Source: Alcaligenaceae bacterium SAGV5
Lineage (GTDB): Bacteria > Pseudomonadota > Gammaproteobacteria > Burkholderiales > Burkholderiaceae_B
Length of the DNA: 64,000 nucleotides
Assembly (NCBI GenBank): GCA_009360345.1
Contig: SPDP01000004.1
Span: 248,001 to 312,000, forward strand
Direction: 5' to 3'
The notes under the pieces were generated by a model, which worked only from the letters and a program-made list of their open reading frames with translations, was not told the origin of the DNA and searched no databases. The position numbers and the translations under genes were made by a program. This document shows, piece by piece, positions 54,807 to 62,170 of this stretch. Numbering within the stretch: the stretch's first letter is position 1; each line of letters begins with the position of its first letter.

Positions 54807-57481
54807 TGGCGGACTCCGGTGGCGAAGATGGCGGTCGATCCCGTGCTCGAAGCGTAGCCCAGGATACCGTGGGTGAAGAGGAAATGGTTGGCGCCCGAGG
54901 CGCCTGCCTGGGCGACGCCCGGCACCGGCGTGTCATAGGCCACGGCCACCGTGCCGCCGTCCAGGTCCAGCGTGGCGCCTGACAGGGTGGCTTCGAGACT
55001 GCGCCCGCCGGTGCCCGCGACCGCGTAGACCCCGTCGGCCGCGCCGGAGGCCAGCGATTGCTGTGGCGCATAGAGGCGCAGGCCATAGCTGGATGCCGAT
55101 TCGCGTACCAGTTGCAGCGGGACCGCGTTGCCGTTGACCAGGCCGATCACCATGGAGCCGGCGGGCGTGCCGCCGGTGGTGGTGGCCGGATTGGCGGACG
55201 GGGTCGTCAGCAGGTCGAAGGCCCCGCGTCCGGCGTTGTAGACGATGTATCCCTTGGCGGTGGACGTGCACGCGGCGTCGTAGGTCATGAAACCGCCGGT
55301 GACGGGGTCGAGGCACAGCTGGAAGGTGCCGGCATTGCGCAGCCGGCCCGAGGCCTTGTAGGCCGAGGGTGTTCCGCCCGCGCCATGGTGGACGCCGATC
55401 AGGTTGTAGATGTCGGCGACCGGGTTGAAGACCGTGGGCGAACCCGTGTTCTCGAACGTGGTGGCGAAGGCCAGCAGCGGCACGAAGCCACCGCCCGAGG
55501 CCGGCAGGACGCCGCCCTGCAGGACGCCGCCGGCGGCGAATGCGTAGGCCGCGCCGCCCTCGTCGCTGGCGTAGGTGCAGGTCGATTGCGCGCGCAGGCT
55601 GCCCTCGCGCACGGTCCCGGCCGCGCGCTGCATGCTCGCGTCGATCGTGACGGTGTAGCGCATCGAACCGGGGTCCACGGTCACGGTCAGTTCCTCTCCC
55701 TGTGTGTTGCCGCCCTTGTAGCGGGTGGCCACGGCGGGCAGATTGGGGCAGGCCAGCGGGTCGCCGGTTTCCTGTACGCAGCTGTAGTTGACGGCGGCGT
55801 CCAGGCTGCCGCTGCCGCGGTACTTCGGCCAGGCGGGGTGCTGGCACAGGGGCCGGGTGCGGCCATACGTTCCCGCCACCGCGTCGGCCGCCACGGGCGT
55901 GCCGGGAGGCAGTCCCTGTTCCACCCAGCCTTCCAGCGCGGCCAGCGAATCCCAGTTGGGAATGAATACGCCGGTGCCATGGCCCATGCCGGGCACGGTG
56001 TAGAAACGCACGCCCTTGTCCACCGCTTCCCGGCCCACGGTGGCCACCACGCGTTCGTAGTAATCGATGGTGGAGTTTGGACTGATCACCTCGTCGGCCA
56101 GGCCGTGCAGCATGATGAGCTTGCCGCCGCGGGACAGGAAGGGGCGCAGGTCGGGGTCGGTGGCGTCGGTGATCGCGGACACGGCCTGCACGCGCGCGGT
56201 GTACGAACCGGGGTTCTGCGGGTCGAAGCCCAGCGTGTCGAAAGTGGCCGAGCGGGTGACGAAATATTTCACCCACTGGTCGCCCGTGACGTACATGTTG
56301 GCATCGGCCGAGGTCGCCGGATTGCCGGGCGCGCGGCGCGAGCCCAGGTCGCGCGACGTGTAGGGGCCGGCTACCAGCGCGCCTTCCAGTATGTTGTAGC
56401 CCCCCGCGCGCGCGACGTCGTTGGCCAGCCGATAGGCGGAGAACTCCAGCGGCGCCTCGAGTGTCCGGATCGTGGCCAGTTGCGCCGCGGACAGGCAGTG
56501 ATCGCCCTCGTCGGTGCCCGAGGGGCAGCGCATGGCGGCGAGGTTGGCGGCGTTCAGCAGCCGGCAGCTTTCCACGTTGCTGATGATGCCGTCGACCGCG
56601 CCGTCCAGCTTGTCGCAGGCCTGCTTGACCGTGTTCTGCACCATCAGCGTCTTGGCGACGTTGAGCCAGCCGGCCCCGCCGTTGGCGTACAGGGCGCGGC
56701 CGAGCGCGACGTTGGACAGGCGTGTGCCGGAGTAATTGAGCGCGGGTTCGTTGGCGATGACGCCGTCGTAGTCCATCGGCCAGCGCTGGATGTGCGCCAG
56801 CGCGTCGCGGCCGCCGGTGGAGGTGCCCAGGAAGTAGGCATGCCTGGGCACCATATCGTAGTAGGCTTGTACCAGTTGCGCCGCGATGTCGCGGGTCTTT
56901 TTCAGCGACTGGCCGCCGTAGTTGGCCAGGGCCTCGTCGTCGGCGGCGAATTTGCCGTCGGTGATGCTGCCGCTCTGGTGGCCGGAGTCGTCGCCGTAGG
57001 TGGCGTAGCCCAGCGCCAGCGGGGCGGGTTTGTCGGCGGGGCCGAAACGTATGGTTTCGGTACCGTCGATGAGCCGGCCGTTGAATCCGCCGCCGCCGAA
57101 GTGGATGGTCTTGCCGTTCCAGCGCAGCGGCAGGTTCAGCGCGAAATTGATGTCGGGCGAGCTGGCGTTTACCGGCTTGATGACGCCGCGGATGCGGCAG
57201 TAGGCTCCCAGGTTGTTGCCTTCGGCATCGGCGGCGACGTCCACCGCCTCCGAGACCGACGCGCCGCCCGAGGGAAGCGTCAACTGGCCTGGGGAGAAGC
57301 CGCGCGCGGCAAGCGAGGCGCAGGCCAGCGCGGGGGCATAGGGCGGACCCGAGGCGGCCGGAGGTTCACCGGGCGGGTTGCCGGCGGGCGAATCGCCATC
57401 GCCGCCGCCGCAACCGGCAAGGGCCGCGAGGGCAAGCAGCAGGGGCAATGGCCGGGCGGGAAAGGGGCGGGGTGCGGTCAT
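54803..57481 (-). CDS. Tannase/feruloyl esterase-family lipoprotein with extra C-terminal domain
   Basis: An 892-residue outer-membrane or periplasmic lipoprotein. The signal ends LLALAALAGC with Cys in a good lipobox, then a Gly/Pro linker. The tannase domain spans about 40-585: FGGGGFNGRL, LGTSTGGRDALAHIQRWPMDYDGVIANEPA with the catalytic Ser, paired cysteines, HGLADEVISPNST with Asp, and GMGHGTG with His. About 306 further residues (from 587) follow that I do not recognise, rich in Gly/Thr/Ala with beta-like segments (GVYAVAGTGGRSLEATLSGATLDLDGG). Usual family length is near 550-600, so this tail is unusual. Start ATG 57481, GGAGA 7 bases before. Confidence 0.88.
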   Translation of the reverse strand: MTAPRPFPARPLPLLLALAALAGCGGGDGDSPAGNPPGEPPAASGPPYAPALACASLAARGFSPGQLTLPSGGASVSEAVDVAADAEGNNLGAYCRIRGVIKPVNASSPDINFALNLPLRWNGKTIHFGGGGFNGRLIDGTETIRFGPADKPAPLALGYATYGDDSGHQSGSITDGKFAADDEALANYGGQSLKKTRDIAAQLVQAYYDMVPRHAYFLGTSTGGRDALAHIQRWPMDYDGVIANEPALNYSGTRLSNVALGRALYANGGAGWLNVAKTLMVQNTVKQACDKLDGAVDGIISNVESCRLLNAANLAAMRCPSGTDEGDHCLSAAQLATIRTLEAPLEFSAYRLANDVARAGGYNILEGALVAGPYTSRDLGSRRAPGNPATSADANMYVTGDQWVKYFVTRSATFDTLGFDPQNPGSYTARVQAVSAITDATDPDLRPFLSRGGKLIMLHGLADEVISPNSTIDYYERVVATVGREAVDKGVRFYTVPGMGHGTGVFIPNWDSLAALEGWVEQGLPPGTPVAADAVAGTYGRTRPLCQHPAWPKYRGSGSLDAAVNYSCVQETGDPLACPNLPAVATRYKGGNTQGEELTVTVDPGSMRYTVTIDASMQRAAGTVREGSLRAQSTCTYASDEGGAAYAFAAGGVLQGGVLPASGGGFVPLLAFATTFENTGSPTVFNPVADIYNLIGVHHGAGGTPSAYKASGRLRNAGTFQLCLDPVTGGFMTYDAACTSTAKGYIVYNAGRGAFDLLTTPSANPATTTGGTPAGSMVIGLVNGNAVPLQLVRESASSYGLRLYAPQQSLASGAADGVYAVAGTGGRSLEATLSGATLDLDGGTVAVAYDTPVPGVAQAGASGANHFLFTHGILGYASSTGSTAIFATGVRH

Positions 57482-57597
57482 CGTATCGTCTCCATGGCCG
57501 GCCCTCTCGAGGCGGGGCACGTGCACGGCGGGATGATGCGAGCGTGCCGATCGGTACGTCAAATACAATAAAAGCGGAGACTCGATACATAAAAAAT

Positions 57598-58512
57598 ATG
57601 GACTTGCGCCACCTGCGTTACTTCGTCACGGTTGCCGAGACCGGCCACATGACGCGCGCCGCCGAGCGGCTGGGCATCCAGCAGCCTCCACTGAGCCAGC
57701 AGATCAAGGCGCTGGAGCGGGAACTGGGGGTGGACCTGCTGCGCCGCCATCCGCGGGGCGTGGCCCTGACCGACGCCGGCCGGCACTTCCTGCGCGAGGC
57801 CGAGAACCTGCTGGAAGGCTACGCGCAGATGCGGCAGCGGATGGCGCGCGTGGCCAACGGCCAGGAAGGGTTGCTGGCGGTGGGCTTTACCAGTTCGGCC
57901 GCGGCCCACGCGTTCACGCCCGAGGCCCTGCGCCTGTACCGGCGGGACTATCCGGGCGTGGAACTGGACATCCACGAGGACAATGCAGCGGGGCTGACCG
58001 CGGCCATCGCCGCCGGGCGCCTGCATTGCGGCCTGTTGCGCGTGCCGGTGTCGTGGCCCGACGGGCTGGTGTTCGAAACCCTGCTGACCGAACCCGCGGT
58101 GGCTGCCGTGCCGTGCGACCATCCGCTGGCGCGCGGCCGGCCGGGAGGCCGCCCCCGCGCGATCTCGCTGGCCGAGCTGTGCCAGGAGAAGATCATCCTC
58201 GTGCGCCAGCCGGGCGCGCCAGGACTGTATGGCAACCTGCTCGCGCTGTGCGAAAGCCAGGGGCTGCGGCCGCGCATCGCCGCCGAGGTCGACCGCATGA
58301 TGACCAACCTGAACCTGGTGGCGGCGGGCGCGGGCGTGTCGGTCGTGCCCAAGTCCATCAGCGGCGCGCATGCGCATGCCGTGACCTATCTGCCGCTGGC
58401 GCGGGCCGAGAAGCTGGATGCGCCGCTGACGCTGGTGTCCCGCCGCGGCGAGGACAACCTGCCGGCGCAGCACTTCGCCGCCCTGGCGCGGCGCCTGGCG
58501 GCGGCGCGATGA
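57598..58512 (+). CDS. LysR-family regulator
   Basis: A 304-residue LysR protein of the BenM/CatM-like group. The HTH (MDLRHLRYFVTVAETGHMTRAAERLGIQQPPLSQQIKALERELG) is followed by an effector domain. An AT-rich TACATAAAAAATATG precedes the start and the nearest purine-rich site is far, so initiation may be weak or nearly leaderless. Divergent from the tannase-like gene. It overlaps the next Bug gene by four bases (ATGA), so regulator and binding protein are co-translated. Confidence 0.92.
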   Translation: MDLRHLRYFVTVAETGHMTRAAERLGIQQPPLSQQIKALERELGVDLLRRHPRGVALTDAGRHFLREAENLLEGYAQMRQRMARVANGQEGLLAVGFTSSAAAHAFTPEALRLYRRDYPGVELDIHEDNAAGLTAAIAAGRLHCGLLRVPVSWPDGLVFETLLTEPAVAAVPCDHPLARGRPGGRPRAISLAELCQEKIILVRQPGAPGLYGNLLALCESQGLRPRIAAEVDRMMTNLNLVAAGAGVSVVPKSISGAHAHAVTYLPLARAEKLDAPLTLVSRRGEDNLPAQHFAALARRLAAAR

Positions 58513-59537
58513 CGGCCGGGGACATCCCGGCGGCCCGCCGCCGTCTCCTGCGGGCCGCGGCGGTGCTGCCGCTGGCCGGGGGCGTGCCGCGCGCCGCCGC
58601 GATGGCCGGCCGGACCTGGCCGGCGCGGGGCATACGGGTGGTGGTCGTCTATCCGCCCGGCGGCGTGAGCGACACCATCGCGCGCCTCCTGGCCGAGGCG
58701 TTGTCGCGGGACCTGGGCGTGCCGGCATGGGTCGAGAACAAGGGCGGCGCCGGCGGCAGCGTGGGCATGGAAACCGTGGCGCGCGCGGCGCCCGACGGCT
58801 ATACCCTGGCTTTTTCCGCGTTGACGCCGCTCACGCTCAATCCGTTGTTGAGCCGCCCGTCCGGGGAATACGATCCCCTGCGGGAGATCGCGCCCGTCGC
58901 CGCCGTCATGCGCACGCCGGTGCTGGTGGCCGGCACGCCGGCCTTCACCGGCCGCGATTTCGCCGATCTGGTGGACGAGGCGCGACGTCATCCGGGGGCG
59001 ATCCGCTGGGCCAGTTCGGGGGTCGCCACGACCGGTCACATGGTGATGGCGCAGGTGGCCGCGGCCAGCGGCGCGCGCATCACCCACATTCCCTATCACG
59101 GCGGCGGTCCGCAGTTGAACGATGCGCTCGGCGGGCGCTTCGAGGTGCTGTCGACCAACGTCGCGGCCCTGCAACTGGACTATGTGCGGACCGGGCGGCT
59201 GAAGGCGCTGGCGGTGGGCGCGCCCGCCAGGCTGGGGGCGCTGCCGGACGCGCCGACGCTGGAGGAACTGGGCTATCCCCAGGCCAACCTGATGTCGCTG
59301 TTCGGCCTGTTCGCGCCCGCCGGTACGCCCCGGCCGGTGCAGGAAAGCATCAATGCCGCGGTCCACCGCGCGCTGGTGGGCGGGCAACTGGCCGAACGGC
59401 TCGAAAGCGCCTACAACCTGCCCGCCGCGGGCAGCGTGGCGGACTTCCGCGTGGCGGTGCGGGACGACTACGAGGCGAACCGCAGGCTGGTCAAGGCGGG
59501 TGCGCTGCGGAGCGACCGCACACCAGCAGCGCCATGA
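58509..59537 (+). CDS. Bug-family (TctC) periplasmic binding protein, coupled to LysR
   Basis: A 342-residue binding protein with an Arg-rich leader (ARRRLLRAAAVLPLAGGVPRAAA) that could be a Tat-type signal without the full consensus. Then WPARGIRVVVVYPPGGVSDTIAR, WVENKGGAGGSVGMETVARAAPDGYT, and HIPYHGGGPQLNDALGG. Starts within the LysR stop codon. Possibly transports the acid released by the divergent tannase-like esterase; this is inference from position. Confidence 0.9.
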   Translation: MTAGDIPAARRRLLRAAAVLPLAGGVPRAAAMAGRTWPARGIRVVVVYPPGGVSDTIARLLAEALSRDLGVPAWVENKGGAGGSVGMETVARAAPDGYTLAFSALTPLTLNPLLSRPSGEYDPLREIAPVAAVMRTPVLVAGTPAFTGRDFADLVDEARRHPGAIRWASSGVATTGHMVMAQVAAASGARITHIPYHGGGPQLNDALGGRFEVLSTNVAALQLDYVRTGRLKALAVGAPARLGALPDAPTLEELGYPQANLMSLFGLFAPAGTPRPVQESINAAVHRALVGGQLAERLESAYNLPAAGSVADFRVAVRDDYEANRRLVKAGALRSDRTPAAP

Positions 59538-59591
59538 GCAGCCAATAGGGAAGCGCCAGGCCATGGCAGGCGGCCGCCGCGCGAGGCGCAA

Positions 59592-59669
59592 CCGGACCGT
59601 AATCCGGTACGACCGCGCGTGCGGGCCGTGGCCGATGCCATCATCGCCGCGTCCAAGGGCGAGGACTGA
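59592..59669 (+). pseudogene. Possible LysR C-terminal remnant
   Basis: A 25-codon reading ending in TGA at 59669 encodes PDRNPVRPRVRAVADAIIAA followed by SKGED. VRAVADAI and a charged end resemble the last helix of LysR regulators. No start, ribosome site or upstream domain remains. It may be debris of a deleted regulator; chance cannot be excluded. Confidence 0.25.
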
Positions 59670-59672
59670 TGC

Positions 59673-60185
59673 CTACATGCCCAGCTGGAAGCGGGGTTCC
59701 ATCAGCGGGTCGGGACCCGGGTGGTAGCGCGTGACCACGCCCTTGTCGGTCACGTAGACGTACATCAGGGAATTCCAGACGCCGTCCTCGCGGAATCGGT
59801 AGCCCCAGACGATCTGCTCGCCCCTCAGGCCGACGCGGGTGATCTCGGCCGGCGGCCCGAACTCGAACAGCAGCCGATCGGTATCCCAATGTCCGGAGTC
59901 CAGCATGCGGAAGCGCTCGCTGGTCAGCGCCTGGGTGGTGCCGATGACCTTGCCGTCGGGGCCGACGTCGGTGATCCAGGCATATTGCCCCATGGGCTGG
60001 CTGGAATAGATCAGGCGCTGGCCACCGCCCGGCAGGGGGCGTTCGAGCGTGGGGCGGCCCAGGCGGGCCGTGACGGCCGAGCCGGATTCGCCCGGCTGGA
60101 TGCCGGCCGGGCTCGCGCAGGCCGCGAGCAGCGCCGCCATGCCCAGCAGGCTGGCGCCGCGGCGCAGGATGATGGCGATACTCAT
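59673..60185 (-). CDS. Small outer-membrane-type lipoprotein (SmpA/BamE-like fold)
   Basis: A 170-residue lipoprotein with lipobox LLAAC (Cys about 22). The PGESGSAVTARLGRPT stretch at the start of the mature part is like the SmpA/OmlA repeat; DGKVIGTTQALTSERF and WGYRFREDGVWNSLMYVYVTDKGVV are beta-strand-rich. ATG 60185 follows AAGGTG at good spacing. Envelope role unknown. Divergent from an ABC binding-protein gene. Confidence 0.82.
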   Translation of the reverse strand: MSIAIILRRGASLLGMAALLAACASPAGIQPGESGSAVTARLGRPTLERPLPGGGQRLIYSSQPMGQYAWITDVGPDGKVIGTTQALTSERFRMLDSGHWDTDRLLFEFGPPAEITRVGLRGEQIVWGYRFREDGVWNSLMYVYVTDKGVVTRYHPGPDPLMEPRFQLGM

Positions 60186-60219
60186 ACAATTCACCTTGTT
60201 CTTGGATTGACGACCGGAG

Positions 60220-61515
60220 ATGACCGTGTTGCTGTCACGCAGGCGTGGCTATGGTTCGCTGATTGTAGGACTTGTGCTGGGTTGCGCGGGTTCCATGCCC
60301 GCCCGGGCGCAAGGGGAGGCGGGCGCGCCGGTGCGCATCGCCGTGATCGAGGCCATGTCGGGGCCGTTCGCCAATACCGGCGAGGCCATCATGCGCAACC
60401 TGCGCTTCGCGGTCGAGCGCATCAACGCCCGGGGCGGCGTGAAGCTGGCCGATGGCGCCCACAAGCTGGAACTCGTTCCCTTCGACAGCAAGAACCAGAT
60501 CGACGAAGCCCTGTTGCTGCTGCGCGGGGCCGCCGACCAGTCCATACGCGTCGTCATGCAGGGCAACAGCTCGGCCGTGGCGGCCGGGCTGATCGAAGGC
60601 GTGAATCGCCACAACCAGCGCAATCCCGCCCAGCGCATGGTGTTCCTGAATTACTCGGCGGTCGATCCCGCGCTGACCAACGAAAAGTGCAGCCCCTGGC
60701 ACTTCCGCTTCGACGCCAATTCCGACATGCGGATGGCGGCCTTGACCGAGGTCATGCGGCGCGATCGCGAGGTGCGCAGGGTCTATCTCATCAACCAGGA
60801 CTACAGCTTCGGCCAGGAAGTGGCGCGCAGCGCCCGGGCGATGCTGGCCGGGAAGCGGCCCGACGTCGACATCGTGGCCGACGAGTTCCACGCCATCGGC
60901 AAGGTCAAGGACTTCTCGCCCTATGCGGCCAAGATCCTGTCCAGCGGCGCCGACACGGTGATCACCGGCAACTGGGGCAACGACCTGACGCTGCTGGTGA
61001 AGGCGGCGCGGGAAGCGGGATTCAAAGGCAGCTTCTACACGTTCTACGGCAATGCGCTGGGCGCGCCGGCCGCGCTGGGGGAGGCGGGCGTGGGCAAGGT
61101 GCGCGCGGTGGCCGAATGGCACTACAACGCCGGCGAGCCCGGCATGGACCAGGCCTACGACGCGTATCGGCGCATGTTCCCGCGTCCGGCGGACGACTAC
61201 CTGAACGCGCGGATGCTGCACATGACCGACATGCTGGCCGCGGCCCTGGAGCGGGCCGGCAAGGTCGACGCCGCCGCCATCGCCCGCCAGTTGTCGGGCA
61301 TGCGGTGGACCACGGAAGGGGCGGACCTGTGGATGCGCCCCGACGACCATCAGGCGATCAAGCCCCTGTATGTCTTTACCATGCAGAAGCTGGGTGTCGG
61401 CACGGTCAGGCGCGACGTGGAGGGAAGCGGCTATGGCTTCGAGACCACGCTGAAGGTGTCCGCGGCCGATCTGACGCTGCCCACACGTTGCAAAATGGCA
61501 AAACTCCCCGAATAA
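60220..61515 (+). CDS. ABC transporter binding protein, branched-chain amino acid type
   Basis: A 431-residue Peripla_BP_6 protein. Signal peptide about 1-31 (ending ARAQ), then VRIAVIEAMSGPFANTGEAIMRNLRFAVERIN and YLINQDYSFGQEVARSARAML. No permease or ATPase genes are adjacent, so it either uses another system or has a sensory role. GTG 60226 may be the real start, since GGAG is 7 bases before it and only one base before ATG 60220. The rpsO promoter overlaps its last codons. Confidence 0.9.
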   Translation: MTVLLSRRRGYGSLIVGLVLGCAGSMPARAQGEAGAPVRIAVIEAMSGPFANTGEAIMRNLRFAVERINARGGVKLADGAHKLELVPFDSKNQIDEALLLLRGAADQSIRVVMQGNSSAVAAGLIEGVNRHNQRNPAQRMVFLNYSAVDPALTNEKCSPWHFRFDANSDMRMAALTEVMRRDREVRRVYLINQDYSFGQEVARSARAMLAGKRPDVDIVADEFHAIGKVKDFSPYAAKILSSGADTVITGNWGNDLTLLVKAAREAGFKGSFYTFYGNALGAPAALGEAGVGKVRAVAEWHYNAGEPGMDQAYDAYRRMFPRPADDYLNARMLHMTDMLAAALERAGKVDAAAIARQLSGMRWTTEGADLWMRPDDHQAIKPLYVFTMQKLGVGTVRRDVEGSGYGFETTLKVSAADLTLPTRCKMAKLPE

Positions 61516-61524
61516 GGCTATACT
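61496..61524 (+). promoter_or_regulatory. Promoter of rpsO
   Basis: TGGCAA (61496-61501), 17 bases, TATACT (61519-61524), near the 3' end of the preceding gene. It would give a leader of about 160 bases before rpsO. The -10 is good and the -35 moderate. Confidence 0.5.
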
Positions 61525-61693
61525 CCCCGGCTAACTTTCAGCTTTTGCCTATTTTGAGGCGCGCTGATCGTTAACCCGCCGGCCGCCGCCAGATTGAAAG
61601 CAAGCGTGTGAAAGCACAGCGTGAAACAGCGGCCGGATCGTCAACTTTCACGGCAGGGCGCCTCGGCCTTGCCGCCAGTCCGAGAGGAAAAAA

Positions 61694-61963
61694 ATGTCCG
61701 TCGCCGACATCAACAAGGCCAATATCGTTACCGAATTCCAACGCGCCCAGGGTGATACCGGATCCCCCGAAGTGCAGGTCGCTCTCCTGACCGCCCGGAT
61801 CAACGAATTGACCAGCCATTTCAAAGAGCACACCAAAGACCACCATTCCCGTCGCGGGCTGCTGCGCATGGTCAGCCGTCGCCGCAAGCTGCTCGACTAC
61901 CTGAAGGGCCGCAACGCCGACGCGTACCGCGCCCTGATCGAGAAGCTCGGTCTGCGTAAGTGA
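61694..61963 (+). CDS. rpsO: 30S ribosomal protein S15
   Basis: An 89-residue ribosomal protein that binds the central domain of 16S rRNA. SPEVQVALLTARINELTSHFKEH, HSRRGLLRMVSRRRKLLDYLKG and the C-terminal LIEKLGLRK are family hallmarks. GAGAGGAAAAAA precedes the ATG. Arranged rpsO-pnp as in most proteobacteria. The leader of about 160 bases could hold an S15 autoregulatory structure. Confidence 0.98.
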   Translation: MSVADINKANIVTEFQRAQGDTGSPEVQVALLTARINELTSHFKEHTKDHHSRRGLLRMVSRRRKLLDYLKGRNADAYRALIEKLGLRK

Positions 61964-62101
61964 ATTTCCAGGGGATCGGGAACCCGGCGGACGCTGCCGT
62001 CGCAGCGCCGCTCCGCGTTCCTGGTGGTTGCCGGTTTCGTCGCTTCCTGTTCGGGCGCGACGCAGCCGGCACTCTAGCAACTCCCTGCTGAAATATGAGA
62101 G

Positions 62102-62141
62102 TGCCTGTGTCAGGGACCGCCTGTCACAGGCATTTTCGTTT
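62102..62141 (+). terminator. Hairpin with T-rich tail between rpsO and pnp
   Basis: TGCCTGTG (62102-62109) pairs with CACAGGCA (62125-62132) over a 15-base loop, followed by TTTTCGTTT. Probably a leaky rpsO terminator, or a processing site ahead of pnp as in other proteobacteria. Confidence 0.65.
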
Positions 62142-62170
62142 CAGTAGGGCAATCGCAAAGGATGCCTGTC

